NCBI GenBank assembly: GCA_016748015.1
Contig: JAAOMT010000134.1
Coordinates: 1,433,726-1,497,725, forward strand
Reading direction: 5' to 3'
Length of the DNA: 64,000 bases
Origin: Geosiphon pyriformis
Lineage: Eukaryota; Glomeromycota; Glomeromycetes; Archaeosporales; Geosiphonaceae
Shown: positions 1 through 11,076 of the stretch, in pieces
Layout: every line of letters starts with the position of its first letter
Position numbering within the stretch: position 1 is the stretch's first letter
Notes under the pieces: model-generated
What the model was told of the DNA's origin: nothing
The model's input: the letters and a program-made list of their open reading frames with translations, nothing else
Database searches by the model: none
Position numbers and translations under genes: made by a program

Positions 1-384
1 GTAATCCTTTATTCCAAGATGTTCAGATACTTGAAGGTAAGGAAAGAGAAATTAGCAATAAGAAAATGATTGAGATGAAAGTTGTTATTTTATTTATTTG
101 ATTCTTGATTTTTACATACATTTCTACAGCTAAGAAATTCATTACTTATATAGTTATCAAAAGTGGTTAATAATTAGGTTAACAACTAGGTCAATGATTA
201 AGTTAATAATCAGGTTAACAGTCAGGTTATTGATCAGATCAATGATTAAGTCAATGATCAGGTCAATGGTTAAGTCATTGATTAGATTAATAATCACTTT
301 CTAAAAATAGAATGGCTAATTTATATAACATCAATGGCTAATACATGTGATAATTAATAAAAAGTATAAGTTTCAACCATAATA
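1..384 (-). repeat. Partial 3' LTR of A1
   Basis: This segment matches the internal part and end of the A1 5' LTR at 7060-7421, including the block at about 1-120 and the run of 12-bp TGATCA-type repeats (about 165-300). The expected terminal CA (minus-strand sense begins TGTTA) has decayed to end ...CCATAATA on the plus strand. It is followed at once by the polypurine tract. Confidence 0.85.
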
Positions 385-1106
385 TTATCCTCTCCAAAGA
401 GATTGAGCTCTGGCAAAATTAAGTTATTCATGATGTAATCTATTTGAAGAGTTTTATCTAACTCAAAGCTAACTAGTTTGTTGAAGTTTTTTGTGGATAG
501 AATATATAATACTTGAGATAAAATGAGTTTTGTATTCAAGAGACAAAATCTTTGTATTAAAGTTTTGGTTCTTCTAGCATAATTAAAACTCTTGGAACAT
601 CTAATCATATAATGCCCAAAATTTCTGCCTGTATCTCTGAAGTTGTTTTCTTTATGAGTTTCATATTTTCTATGATTTTTCTGAAACAACCATAGAGTTT
701 TAATTGTCTTTTATATGACAAGTTTTTGTCTATGGATAAGATTTCTTGGAGTGTTTTTTCAATTGTGCTGAAAGATGGGAGTATAGCTGCTGTTATACTT
801 TCCAACAGATATTTATCTATTTTGCTACCAATTTTTTCTTTTTTGGTAGTAGTTTTCTTTGGTCTGATAATGGTATGTGTTCCACTGTTATCAGTTATGG
901 TGATTTGTTTTCCAATAATCAGAGTAGCATTTGAATAGTTTTTGATCCAATACTCATGGAGAGTATAGAAGACATTTTGAATGTTTTGATCCAGAAAATA
1001 ATTGTTTATGTTAATTGAAGATATCTCTGTTTTGGGAATAGTGCATTTATTTATACTTGATTTTGCTGATCATTTAAGTTGGTATTACCACAACAGACAA
1101 CCAATC
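354..1106 (-). pseudogene. ORFx of A1: conserved 3' ORF between integrase and LTR, broken
   Basis: I do not recognise a family. Similar reading frames of about 250 codons lie at the same place in A2 and A3. The A1 copy lacks one base near 1060 (its A4 run is A5 in A2 and A3), has TGA at 605-607 where A2 reads TGG, and lacks another base just after that stop. The frame then reopens and runs through the polypurine tract to a stop inside the LTR at 354. Visible features are a Lys-rich middle (KKTTTK), a hydrophobic stretch (ITAAIL) and a helical C-terminal half. No start ATG is seen; the frame opens after a TGA, with a TTG near 1106. It might be an accessory, nucleic-acid-binding or envelope-like protein, but nothing in the sequence decides. 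Confidence 0.6.
385..401 (-). promoter_or_regulatory. Polypurine tract of A1
   Basis: In sense orientation a purine-rich run (TTTGGAGAGGATAA) abuts the 3' LTR. It is the usual priming site for plus-strand DNA synthesis. The same run is found beside the 3' LTR of A3 (21437-21452) and, degraded, in A2. ORFx reads through it. Confidence 0.75.
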
Positions 1107-1130
1107 AGGTCGTTTATGATATTTCTTGAG

Positions 1131-2270
1131 TCATGTATCATGAACAGAATGATCATTGAAGATTGTTCCAGATTGATCTTGAAGAATATAAGAACCATTG
1201 TTCAAAACTTTGTTGATTATAAAGGGTCTTTTCCACTGGCTAGAGAATTTATTACCATAAACATTGTTTCTATCTGAACAGTATTTCAATACCAAGTCAC
1301 TAACACTTAAAGAAAGTGTTTTATAAGTTTTTTTTCTTTTAAGCTTTTTTGGAACTGTTTTATTTTTTTAAAAGCAATTATTTATGCTTCTACCAAGAAG
1401 TCAAGAATAGTATCAAGTCTTCTTTACAAAATGCCTTTGTAATTTTTTATTGTGATCTTTTCAAAGGGTATTGTCTCAATATCAGTTTCTATTGATAGTG
1501 TTGCCATACATCCATAGAACAGATAAAAAAGTTCATAACTTGTTATGTTATAATTTACAGTTCTATAAGCAAACAAAGTTGAAAGCAGTACTTTGTCTCA
1601 TAAGTTTGTTTTTTTACTGGTTTTGGCTAGGATTTCACATAATATTCTATTGAAATGTTTCACTAGGCCATTTGTTTGAAGGTGATAAAGGGAGAAAAGT
1701 TTATAACATATTCCCATTTTTCTACAAAGTTCTTCAACCAGTGTACTAAGAAACATTCTTCTTCTATCAGATAAAAGTTCTTTGGGGCAGTCATAATAGC
1801 AGATAATATTTTCATAAATGAAATTGGCTATTGAGACTGCTGTTTGATCTGGAGTGGTTTTTGCTTCTACCCACTTTGTAAGATAGTCAGTAGCTGTGAT
1901 AATGTATCTGTTGTCATCAGAAGTTATTATTAAAAGTCTAACAACATCTATACCAATTCTGTCAAATGATTGACCAATAAAGATTGGATAAATATATTCT
2001 CTGTGATTGGATTTGCCTTTTTTTTGGCAAATGTTGCAAGTTTTAATGTATTCAGCAATGTCTTTTCCCAAGGTAGACAAATAATAATGAGCTAAGATTT
2101 TCTGAATTGTTTTTGTTTTTCTAAAGTGTTCAGCTAATGGGTCAGTATGTATGTTGTATATTACAATTTTTCTTATTTCAAATTTAATGACTCTCTGAGA
2201 GCAGTCAAGATCTTTTTTATTTCTTTTATATAGCTGGTTCTGGCGAATTAAATAGAAATTTAATTATTTG
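1131..2270 (-). pseudogene. Integrase of A1, broken
   Basis: Retroviral-type integrase inserts the cDNA into the host genome. The best frame (1598-2080) carries the second half of the HHCC zinc domain (CNICQKKGK), the first catalytic Asp (GIDVVRL), the second (LLSDRRRMF) and the region of the catalytic Glu, where the expected NGLVEHF reads NGLVKHF, a Glu-to-Lys change at an essential residue. A C-terminal GPY/F-like segment (WKRPFII) lies near 1200. The frame ends at TGA 1131-1133, just before a conserved LKKY motif that normally belongs to the integrase tail, so the stop probably replaced an Arg codon. ORFx begins about 25 nt downstream. Confidence 0.8.
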
Positions 2271-3760
2271 CACAAATGTTCTCTTTGCTGTCAAGTGTAT
2301 TCTGGTGGGTATTGTCCTTTACCCAAAAATTTCATTAAGGCAGAGTAGTTGTCCAAGTCCATTATTGTGTTTGTTTATAAAAGAGTTACTAATAATTAGG
2401 TTGGTTTGGTTTGAGAGATTGTAATATTACTGAATAATAAGTCTAAAAAGAGTGTCAGTATTTTGATGATTTGCTTCTTTGCAGTATTGAATATTATAAT
2501 CAAATTTATTCAAGTGGAGTATCCAGCAAGTTATTTGTTTGTATTCCAGCTTCATTTTATTGTGCAGCCAAATCAAGACTTGATGATCTGTTACTACTAG
2601 GAATTTTGCACCAAGAAGATATTAATTCCAGTAACTAGTAGCTTAAACTACTACTAAACATTTTTGTTCAATAACTAAATAGTTCTTTTCTGCTGGTGTA
2701 AGGGATCTACTGGCATAAGCTATGGCATATTCTCTGCCATTTTCATCTTTCTGTGAAAGAACAACACCAAGTCTATAACCAAATGCATCAGTGTGGAAGA
2801 TGAAAGATTGGTCCAAATTAGATTGCTTGAGAATTGGTTCAATAATAAGTTTTTTCTTTAGAATTTCAAAAGCTTTTTGTTGATGAGTGTCCCAGTAATA
2901 ATTGACATTTTTTCTGAGTAGCTGATTGAGAAGAAAGACAATTTTGGAGAAATTCTTAATAAATTTGCAATAGTAAGAGGCCAAACCAAGAAAAAAGCAT
3001 AGTTCAGGAATATTTATTGGTTGTTTGATGTTCTAAACTTTTTCAACTTTAGCTGGGTCAGAGAAGATTCCATTTTTTGTAATAAAATACCAAGGAACTA
3101 GGTGGATTGGCATTCAAAGAAAGATTTGATTGGGTTAATCTTGAGGCCAGCATTTCTGAGCAGGTCAAAAATCTTTTGCAAATGTTCAAGATGTTTATTC
3201 CAGGTTTTTGAGTAAACCATTATATCATCTAAGTAGACCAAAACAAAGTTTTTTTTTACTGATTCAAATACTTTGTCTATTAGATGTTGAAAGATGAGAG
3301 AGACATTAGTAAGACCAAAAGACATAACTGTGAATTTATAGGTGTTATACTTGATAATAAAGGCAGTTTTTTTTCTGCTTTCTGAATCTATCTCTACTTG
3401 CCAGAATTCAGCAGTTAAGTCAATAGTTGAGAAGAAAACAGCACCATTGAATTTATCTAGCATTGTATCAATTTTAGGAAGTGGGTACATGTCTCTTATA
3501 GTGATAGTATTTAGTTGTCAATAGTCAACACAGAAGTGTAGGGTTTCACCTTTCTTGAATACCACTACAACTGGGAAAGCCCATTTACTCTTGGTTTTTT
3601 GTATGAATCCAAGATTTTTTATCTGGTTTATTTTTTTCTTAAAAAACTTATTATTGTGTCAATTAGATTGATAAGGCTTTAAATAGATGGGACAAGTTTC
3701 TTTTGTGATGATGGTGTGTTGTATCACATGGATTTGTCTAGAAGTATTATCTTCTTTTGA
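2271..3760 (-). pseudogene. Reverse transcriptase and RNase H of A1, broken
   Basis: The RT frame (3098-3490) shows the fingers/palm motif FSTIDLTAEFWQVE and the catalytic YLDD box (LVYLDDIMVYSK), so the polymerase centre is kept. The connection and RNase H segment (2643-2984) shows the FLGLASYY-type motif, then FHTDAFGYRLGVVLSQK and YASRSLTPAEKNY, typical of Ty3/gypsy RNase H. Frameshifts and stops separate the pieces. The same region is intact over a longer span in A3. Confidence 0.85.
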
Positions 3761-5109
3761 GATAACTGGACTATTCTAGCCAACAGATTTTCAATGTTCA
3801 CTTTTTTTTTTCAGGGGAAGGTTCTCTTTGTTCTACAACTAGTGATTAGATTTCAGGTGATTCACTTTCAAAAAACTTCTGTACTTCTTTTAGTTCTTCT
3901 CTGGGTATCAAATTAATTGGCTTCCAATCCTTGTAATAGATTAGACAAAACTTGCATTTGTTATTAGGGAAATACAAAGGTTTATCACACTAGCACCTGG
4001 CACAAGGACCATGTTACCAATAACTGTATTTTGCTTTCTTGCCAGGTTTTTTATTAAAGGTTCTTCTAAGAATATTATAGTAGGGCCAGCAGATCAGCTT
4101 GTCATTTATTATAATTCTTTTTTTGTCAGCTTTAACATTGTCCAATGGCTTGCCGTTGCTGGTGAAGATAATATAGGCAAGTTCAGCAGTTTTTTTTTGT
4201 TTTTTTTGATCTTCTTTTTCATTACTCTTATCATTATCTGATTCATCTGATTGTTCTTTTTTTTGGTTCTGTTTGGCTACTAGAGGGGTTGTCCAATGAT
4301 AACACTTAATCACAATGGATTTTTCACTACATCTAATGGTCAGTTTACAAAGTTTATAATCAAGCAAGGCTTTTGTCTTCTTAAACCATTCATTGCTAAC
4401 TATTATGATGTATTCTTTTGCTTCAGATACTTCCATGTTAGTTTTAATGCTGATGCCATTAATTCGAACAGGAACAGTTTTGACTATGCCCAGACCTTTT
4501 TTCTTGTCACTATGTATGTTAGTCATTGGTCTGTAGATAGTTCATCAATTTTTCTGTCAATTGCTTCTAAAAAATGTTTGGCAATAACGCTAACAGATAA
4601 TCTACTGTTCAGGATTAGATCAATGAAGTAACCAGCCACTTGGGCTTTACAAATGAAAGGAGTAACATTGCTGTTGTTAGCAAGTCCAGCTTGGTGTGGG
4701 CACTTGTTGGTTTTTAGTGTCTTTTTCTTAGGAATCAAAGATTTGTAAAGATCTTTTCTGAATTGGAGATGAGTTATTAACTGGCCAAAGGTAATATGTA
4801 CAGGAGTTTCCATGAGATCTTTGACAATGGAATAAAGACCAGATTTTTGCACTATTTCTGGGGGTTTCAACTTTGAAGGATTCTTGAAAACTTTGGCTTT
4901 TGGTGGTTCATTGTTATTAGCTGTTAATATGGAAGCTTTATTGGGATCCAGTATGAAATTAACCTTGGCTTTCTTCTTCTTTTTGGTTGATTCTGAGGTG
5001 TTGATTGCCAGTTTGTCCATGTTATGATCATTATTAGTTAAGTTAAAAGCAAAAAAAGGGTTTTCTTCTGGTTGGCTTGTACTCTCACCCTTTGGAGGTG
5101 CACCTACCA
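3761..5109 (-). pseudogene. Protease and linker of A1 (start of pol), broken
   Basis: The pol frame opens in the -1 frame at the shift site (5110-5116). The segment at 4523-5020 ends with the retropepsin active-site region, where the expected DSG reads NSR, so the enzyme is dead. The next frame (4014-4526) holds the rest of the protease, including the NEWFKKTK motif seen as NDWL or NEWL in relatives. A1 lacks one base relative to A3 at 4525, which turns a continuous frame into an ATGA overlap. A basic/acidic linker (KKEQSDESDNDKSNEKEDQ) follows. Confidence 0.75.
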
Positions 5110-5116
5110 GTTTAAA
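5079..5116 (-). promoter_or_regulatory. -1 ribosomal frameshift signal of A1 (gag-pol)
   Basis: In sense orientation the heptamer T TTA AAC (5110-5116) is followed by TGG and the gag stop TAG. An 8-nt spacer leads to a stem-loop with arms GCACCTC and GAG-A-GTAC; the A1 copy has one base changed in the outer stem. Slipping back one base opens the pol frame (L V G A P P K G). The signal is shared with A3 and A4. Confidence 0.75.
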
Positions 5117-6655
5117 GGCTGATAAACTGTGGCTTCCACTAGGGGATTCTCTCCAAAAAAATTGATGTTGGCATGATTAGGTCTTTGATTAGGAGCATTA
5201 TTGTTGATAGATCTGTTGTTTTAATTGTCATTATTTCTGAAAACTGGAGGGGACAATAAAAGATTGTTGCAATCTCTTGAGAAGTGTCCAGTTAATCCAC
5301 AATGATAGCACACAGATGGGCTACAATTTTGCTGTCTTTGATATGGTGGTTGTTGAGACTAATTGAAACAGGTTTCAAATCTGGGTCTTTGGGGTTGTTA
5401 ATTCTCTCTAACTGCTTGGGCCAATGGTTCTAATAGCCAGGCAAGATTAGCTGTAAGTCTATCTATTAACTGTTTATTTGGGTCTTGAGTTTGGGCAGTA
5501 AAAGAGATAGCAGTTATTTGGGGAGCAGAAGCCAAAATAAGAGCAGAAGCGAAGACTGAAAGTGTGGATCCCAAATGCATTCTTTGGTTATCTTCAATCC
5601 TTTGAGCTAATTCAATGGCCATATCTATTGTGAGATTGTCTTTGAAGGCCAAAAGAGACCAGAGAGCATATGATAGATCAGTTCTCAATTCTTTTGTGAA
5701 GGAGTGAATCTTTTGCTCTTCTGTCTAGTTTCTCCCAAAATCTACACATTTGATTAGCTTTCTGATAGCTTTGGCATATTCAGTCACTACTTCTCCAGAG
5801 TCTTGGGTTCTTTTTTCCAGTTCCATGTGCCATTTGGATATTAATATTGGGGTTCTGAATTTTGTTTCAAACCAGATAGTGAAAAAGATGTTGTCTTCTC
5901 CAGCATTTGCTGGTGCCCATCTAATAATTTTTTGTTGAGCATTGGCATTGGTTTTTTGTAAGAACCAAGTAGCAGAAGAGCCTTGGAGGTAGCCACCAAC
6001 AATTTAAAACTTGTATTTGTTATCATATTGGTTTGCTGTGACAGCTCTTTCAAAATCATCCAGCCATTCAATTGGATCTTAGACATCACCTCTGAATAAT
6101 GGTAATAGAGTGTTGTTTCTTCACCCTAAAGCAGTCTGTATACCTTGGAGAGCGATCAAAATGTTTTGTTGCAGAGGGTTTTGAGCCATTGGTTCAGGTG
6201 TAACTGTTTGTGTAGTGTTCTGATTTATTTGAAAAGAGATCAAAAACAGGAGCAGTTTGATAGCTTTCTTTTTCTGTTTTAAGAGGAGTTTCAGTTGATT
6301 AATAAGCAGCAATCCAGATATAGATTTGATGATTCAGATATTCAAAATCAGGGGGCTGTTGTTCAAAGATTGTGGAGTATAAAAGTTGATTGATGCTGTT
6401 ATTTCTTTCTTCAAAGTTGTCTTCAAAATAAGCTTGATCAAAGTAATAAGTTGTATAGGCTGTGTAGGTTTCAGCTGAATGCTTATTCAGGAACCAGTTC
6501 CAAAAATCTTGGAATTGTCTATTGTATTGATCTTCAATGAGAAAGCAAATCAAACAGGAAGGCAAAGGATTGAGTTCAATAAAGTCTAGATTGTTTTTGT
6601 TGTGTGCTTCAAAGTGTTCTTCTAATTGTTGTGACAGGTATGAATAATCACTCAT
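5104..6655 (-). pseudogene. Gag of A1, broken
   Basis: Gag packages the element RNA. The ATG at 6655 begins MSDYSYLSQQLEEHFEAHNK. The N-terminal part (6299-6655) is open, then frames break at about 6299, 6090 and 5840. The capsid-like middle matches Retrotrans_gag proteins (aromatic and Trp residues with long helices). A CCHC zinc knuckle, C-x2-C-x4-H-x4-C, reads CYHCGLTGHFSRDC at about 5273-5319. The gag stop is TAG at 5104-5106, one codon after the slippery heptamer. Confidence 0.8.
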
Positions 6656-6684
6656 ACAATAGGAAACAGAGTGAATTTTGACAA

Positions 6685-6701
6685 CCTCACAGAGAGCACC
6701 A
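6685..6701 (-). other. Primer-binding site of A1
   Basis: Six bases inside the 5' LTR, in sense orientation, the sequence TGGTGCTCTCTG starts with the TGG expected for pairing with a tRNA CCA end. The same TGGTGCT core occurs at this place in A3, A4 and family B. Confidence 0.6.
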
Positions 6702-6707
6702 CTTTTA

Positions 6708-7421
6708 TGTTATGGGTTGGAATAACAAGCTAATGGATAGCAAGAGAGAACAGAATTGTAGAGTGATGAAAGAAATCAAAAAGAATTCAACTTCAAAGAG
6801 CAAATTAAATAAGTATGGATTCAATGTGCGAGATTAGTCTCATAAAATATCTCAGTTGTTATACTTTTCAAAAATAACTGGAGAATCTGAAGGTAGAGGA
6901 ATAGTCCGTACTGTCAACAAATGATCACACTTGGTATAATTCTATGTCTTACATCAGTACTCTTAAAATTTAATATCAAGTATTAGATGTGCTCTTTAAT
7001 TATATTTTATTCAATAATCTCCAAATGTTGCAATTACACGTTTTAAGAAAAGGCAGGTAAACACCAACAAGTAATTTTTTATCCAAAAAATGTTCAAATA
7101 CTTGAAAATAAGGAAAGGAAATTTAGCAATAAGAGAATGATTGAGATGAAAGTTGTTATTTTATTTATTTAATTTCTTGATTTTTGATATGCTTTTTTAC
7201 ATGTCAATGATCAGGTCAATGGTCAAGTCAATAATCAGGTCAATAATCAGGTCAATGATCAGGTCATTGATCAGGTCAATGATCAAGTTAATAATCAGGT
7301 GAATGGTCAGGTCATTAATTAGGTCAATGATCACTTTCTAAAAATAGAGTGGCTAATTTATATGACATTAGTAGCTAATACATATGATAATTAATAAGAA
7401 GTATAAGTTTCAACTGTAACA
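6708..7421 (-). repeat. 5' LTR of A1 (714 bp)
   Basis: On the plus strand it starts TGTTATGGG and ends CTGTAACA, giving TGTTA/TAACA ends. It carries about ten 12-bp repeats (units like CAATGATCAGGT) at about 7201-7331, lying in sense orientation just upstream of the place where the other copies have a TATATAAG box. It matches the LTRs of A2, A3 and A4. Confidence 0.9.
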
Positions 7422-9535
7422 GTATTATCATAAACTGAAAAGTTTTTATTGTTATCATCATTATTATCAACATCATCAACCATGTAATTAACATCTGATC
7501 CATTTTTCAAGCAGACCCATTCACATATTTTCTCAAAGTGTATCATTCTTTTTTGCATCATGGTAGCAACAGCAGCCAAGCCTTTGTTTTGCTTAGTCAA
7601 CTCATCCACACATTCCTTAATTAACACATCTATGGCAGATAGAATAGACAGCAATTTGGTAACCAATACAACTAGAGCACCAACAGGTTCAACTAAGGAT
7701 TTTATCAACACAGATAGTTCACTAAAGTGGGATTCTAAAGAAGCCAACCTAGATTCAACAGCAGAATTAGAAGCAGAAAAGACAGTAAACAACATGAGTA
7801 TTACAGTTTTGGGAGAACCACCAAGATCCAAGTCCATATCAGCAGCAGCAGCACCAAGAGAAACCACAAAAGCAGCAGCCTTGGCATAAAATTTAGATCC
7901 AACAAATAAAGATTTGAAATTATTGGGGCCACCAAAGATGTTGAAAGAGAGTTTGGGTGAAAGAAAAGGTAACTTCTTGCAGTTCACAGCCAAATGATTC
8001 AAGTCTTAACACCTATAACAGCAGCAATATCCAGAAGTTTCCCACCAGATATGACAACCATACAAGATACTAGTTTTGACACAACAATATTCAGAGATTC
8101 TAAAGAATCAAAGGTAACCACAGCAAAGTATTGATATTGATAAGATTCAGGGGAGCAAGGAATGAAACATGTATAGCCACCAACTTGAGAAACCAAATCA
8201 TTTATCTCAAAAGCAATACAGCCAAATAAAAGATTGACCAACTTAGCTTTAAATTCATCTTTTGAAGAAATAATCTTCTTTTGGTTAACAATGGGAAGAA
8301 TCCTAACACTATCTTTTCTGACCAATACAAACCAGTTAGAGAGACCAGCAACAGCAGAAAGAATGTCTTCAAAATTAACCACAGCATATTGCTATAAGCC
8401 AGCAGGCTTTAACTTAACAGAAGTGACAACACTAAAAATCTCAAAAGCAGTTATAATGTTATCAGAAAAGGTACTCAAAGGTACATCATGCAGTACAACT
8501 GACAAAGAAGGGGAAGAAACAGAGGTCACACCAGAAAACTGTGCAATCTTAAGAGTAGTCAATAAAACCTTATCACTGATGGCCACTTTGGTGGCACTAT
8601 TTAGACTTTTCTAAGATGCAAATTCCACACAGAACAACTTAACAGCATCTCATGAAACTGACTTAAGCCCAATACAACCAGACAGTGACTGAAACAAGAA
8701 ACTAAGCAGAGCCATCTTAATCTTAAATGTAGCACCAAGTATTAGATTGGAAGCCACCCAACCAGAGAATCTCTGACAACCATTTACATTCTCTCAAGCA
8801 CCACTATCAACAGCACCAGAAACTAGGGGAGAGATAGTTGATTCCATTTCTATCTGATCAGCCCAATCTTTGAGATCATCTGGATTGATGGACTGTTTTG
8901 CTACTGGGATTGGTGATGATCTGCTGGAGAGTATCACATCAGGCAACACAGCCAGTAGTTGATCTTGGCTTATCTTGGGAGATGTGCCACTGCTGTTGCC
9001 ATCCTTATTAGGAAGAGAGCTGGCTGCTGCTGTGAAGATCTTATCCAAGATCTTATTTGGAACCACAAAGAAATTTGGTGTAATTATAGCAGTTGTAACT
9101 ATTTATTGCTGTTTTTTGGAATTTTTTGCTTTTGCAGCCATTTGTGAAGCAGTAGTAGTAGAAATAGTAGTGGGAGTAGTGAAAGCAGAAAAGACCAACT
9201 TGTTGACTAGTCTGTTATTAAAAATTTTTGGGCTCTTAGAAACAGTAAAGACAACACTGGGGCTAATTCAAGTGTGTTTTTTGGAAAGAACTTTGATTGG
9301 AGAAGAATTACTAATCAAAGGTAAAAAAAATAAATCAGAAGCCACTAAAAACAGCTTTTTACTACTATTTTTTAAAAGAAATGTTGCCAGAATGTTTTGT
9401 CTAGCTGCTTCAATAACAAAGAAATCCTTTTGTGTTAAAACTTTATTAGTTACTATAGAAAAAGTAATGTTTACAACTTTTTTACTCTTAACTCTATTTA
9501 TGGTCATGAAAATTAGAAGAGAAAGAGTTTTTAGT
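7422..9535 (-). pseudogene. LINE (non-LTR retrotransposon) ORF1 fragment, interrupted by A1
   Basis: ORF1 proteins of non-LTR elements bind the element RNA. On the minus strand, pieces at 9268-9570, 8794-9066, 8392-8586, 7999-8382 and 7422-8002 line up as one protein with a few frameshifts and stops. Visible are a low-complexity Ser/Pro/Lys N-terminus, RRM-like stretches (VVNFEDILSAVAGL; FAVVTFDSLES), a CCHC knuckle (C-Y-R-C-stop-D-L-N-H-L-A-V-N-C near 7990) and a C-terminal coiled-coil-like segment (SRLASLESHFSELSVLIKSL). The protein style is one I associate with LINEs of Rhizophagus-type fungi. The 3' side is cut by the A1 LTR, and the 5' side abuts a family B fragment at about 9536. Confidence 0.75.
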
Positions 9536-10302
9536 ACAATGAATACTAGTCCAATCAGATGAGATTCCACAAGATCTAAAACTAATTATAATCATTAATT
9601 CAAACATGTCAAATTGATTGACCAAAAGAGTATATAAAAACATAGTATACATGACAAAAGAACCAAAGAAAATGGAAATACCAGATCATATTTACACCTT
9701 AGCTCAACAATTATTTCAGGCTTTAAATCAACAACAATTGGACATGAAAATTACCATTAACCACCAAAAAATTTGCTATTGAAATACCAAACAAAAAAAA
9801 AGTACACCATATTAGTGACTATAGAACCAAACAAGAAACTGGTCAAATAAAATAATAGAAAAAGTGAAACCCACTTTTGGGAAAATACTCATTATAGTTC
9901 TAACAGAAAAACTTTTAAAAAAAAATTGGAAACAGTGATTAAAACAACTTCCAATACCATATTGTTACTATCAGTTGAGACAAAAGTTGAATATTCAGAA
10001 GTTATATCTCGATAAAGCCAAAAGAATATTCAACTAAGAGATAATACAGAATATTGAAGACATTATTGGAAAGAAAACAAATTTGACATTACACATTAGA
10101 ACAATCTATCAATTACACACAATATTTCAAAACTATCTGGAAATATTGTTATATCTTAACATAGAAACAATAACCTTTAATCAATGGGAAAGAATGAACA
10201 ACTTACAAATCAAAGTTATAAGAACCAGAATTAAATAAACAGTATTAGAAAAAAAAATTATGGACCTAATTCAAAATGAAAATTTTGATGAAGCTTAATA
10301 TT
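9536..10302 (+). pseudogene. B1: integrase tail and ORFy remnant (family B)
   Basis: From about 9536 the plus strand matches the reverse complement of 17640-17710 (end of the B2 integrase, motif ILVQPDEIPQDLEP). It then reads a decayed ORFy from ATG near 9651 (MTKEPKKMEIPDHIY) through LAQQLFQAL, KITINHQKICY and CYYQLRQKLNIQKLY to a stop just before the polypurine tract. Several in-frame stops are present. Everything 5' of the integrase tail is missing; the junction with LINE sequence is abrupt. Confidence 0.7.
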
Positions 10303-10317
10303 AAAAAAAGAAGATAA

Positions 10318-11076
10318 TGTTACTCATAGAAAAAACATACAAAAAAAATAGTAAAAAAAACAGATAGATTAATAGAAGAATAGTAACTAACACATGAGCA
10401 TATTGCTTGAGAAAGTATAATACATTGCTCAAAAATGTGAGCAATCTTATAGAACTCAAATTATATATATATAGTAAGAGCATTAAAAGCAGAAAAAACA
10501 GAATTCCTAATTAAAACCAATACTATAATCTTCTAGTTACAACCTTTTAGTTAGAATTATCAATATTAATAAATAATTATTTATCATTTAAATTATCTTC
10601 TCTACTATCAACATAAAATATTGATAGTATTTACTACTTGATCATATTAGAACAATAGTTTTTGAATATGGCTATTAATGAGATACTAACATAAATTGCC
10701 TTGGCTTAAATTTTTTTATTTTTTTTATTTTTTTTATTTTTATTTTATTGTTGTATACTAATTGATTAAGAATTAAATGTTAATTTACTGATGTCAAGAA
10801 TTGCTTGGTAAAAGACCTCAAGTAAGAAGATAAAACATTGAAAATTAAGGATTACTTACCAAAAGATTGCTGGCCACCAAGCCAAGAAAAAAATTGATGG
10901 AATTGTGATTCCAAGAGGCTACTAAAAACAATATTTGAATCTCTATCTATTATATAAAAAACTTAACCAAAACCTTTAGATACTAAAATCTTTAGATAAT
11001 ACTCATCATATTAGTTATTAAATACCAAGTTACAAGTTGTTATTTGATTTAAGACCCCAAATAATCATCTGTAACA
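10318..11076 (+). repeat. Family B LTR (plus orientation) of B1
   Basis: It starts TGTTACTC after a purine run (10303-10317) and ends ATCTGTAACA. A TATATATATA box lies at about 10463-10472 with CATTGCTC-type repeats upstream, as in other B LTRs. On its 3' side it is joined directly to mid-gag sequence, with about 1 kb of leader and gag N-terminus missing compared with B4. Confidence 0.8.

Larger units (their letters stand above)
1..7421 (-). mobile_element. Element A1: family A Ty3/gypsy LTR retrotransposon, 3' LTR cut by window edge
   Basis: Reading on the minus strand, the 5' LTR (6708-7421) is followed by a primer-binding site, gag, a -1 frameshift site, protease, Cys cluster, reverse transcriptase, RNase H, integrase, ORFx, a polypurine tract and a partial 3' LTR (1-384). 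Two directly repeated LTRs, a CCHC knuckle, a YLDD motif and integrase motifs, in protease-RT-RNase H-integrase order, identify a Ty3/gypsy-type element. The frames are broken at many places, so it is not autonomous. Its right edge lies inside a LINE ORF1 (7422-9535), so it inserted there. The left flank is outside the window and the target duplication cannot be checked. Confidence 0.9.

Noticed and set aside
7201-7331. Regular short repeats that might suggest a CRISPR-like array
   Set aside because: The units are contiguous 12-mers without unique spacers, inside an LTR, and shared by every family A LTR.
8975-9562. Plus-strand open frame of 195 codons
   Set aside because: It is the antisense of LINE ORF1, which has matching domains on the minus strand; the plus frame has only hydrophobic, low-complexity text.
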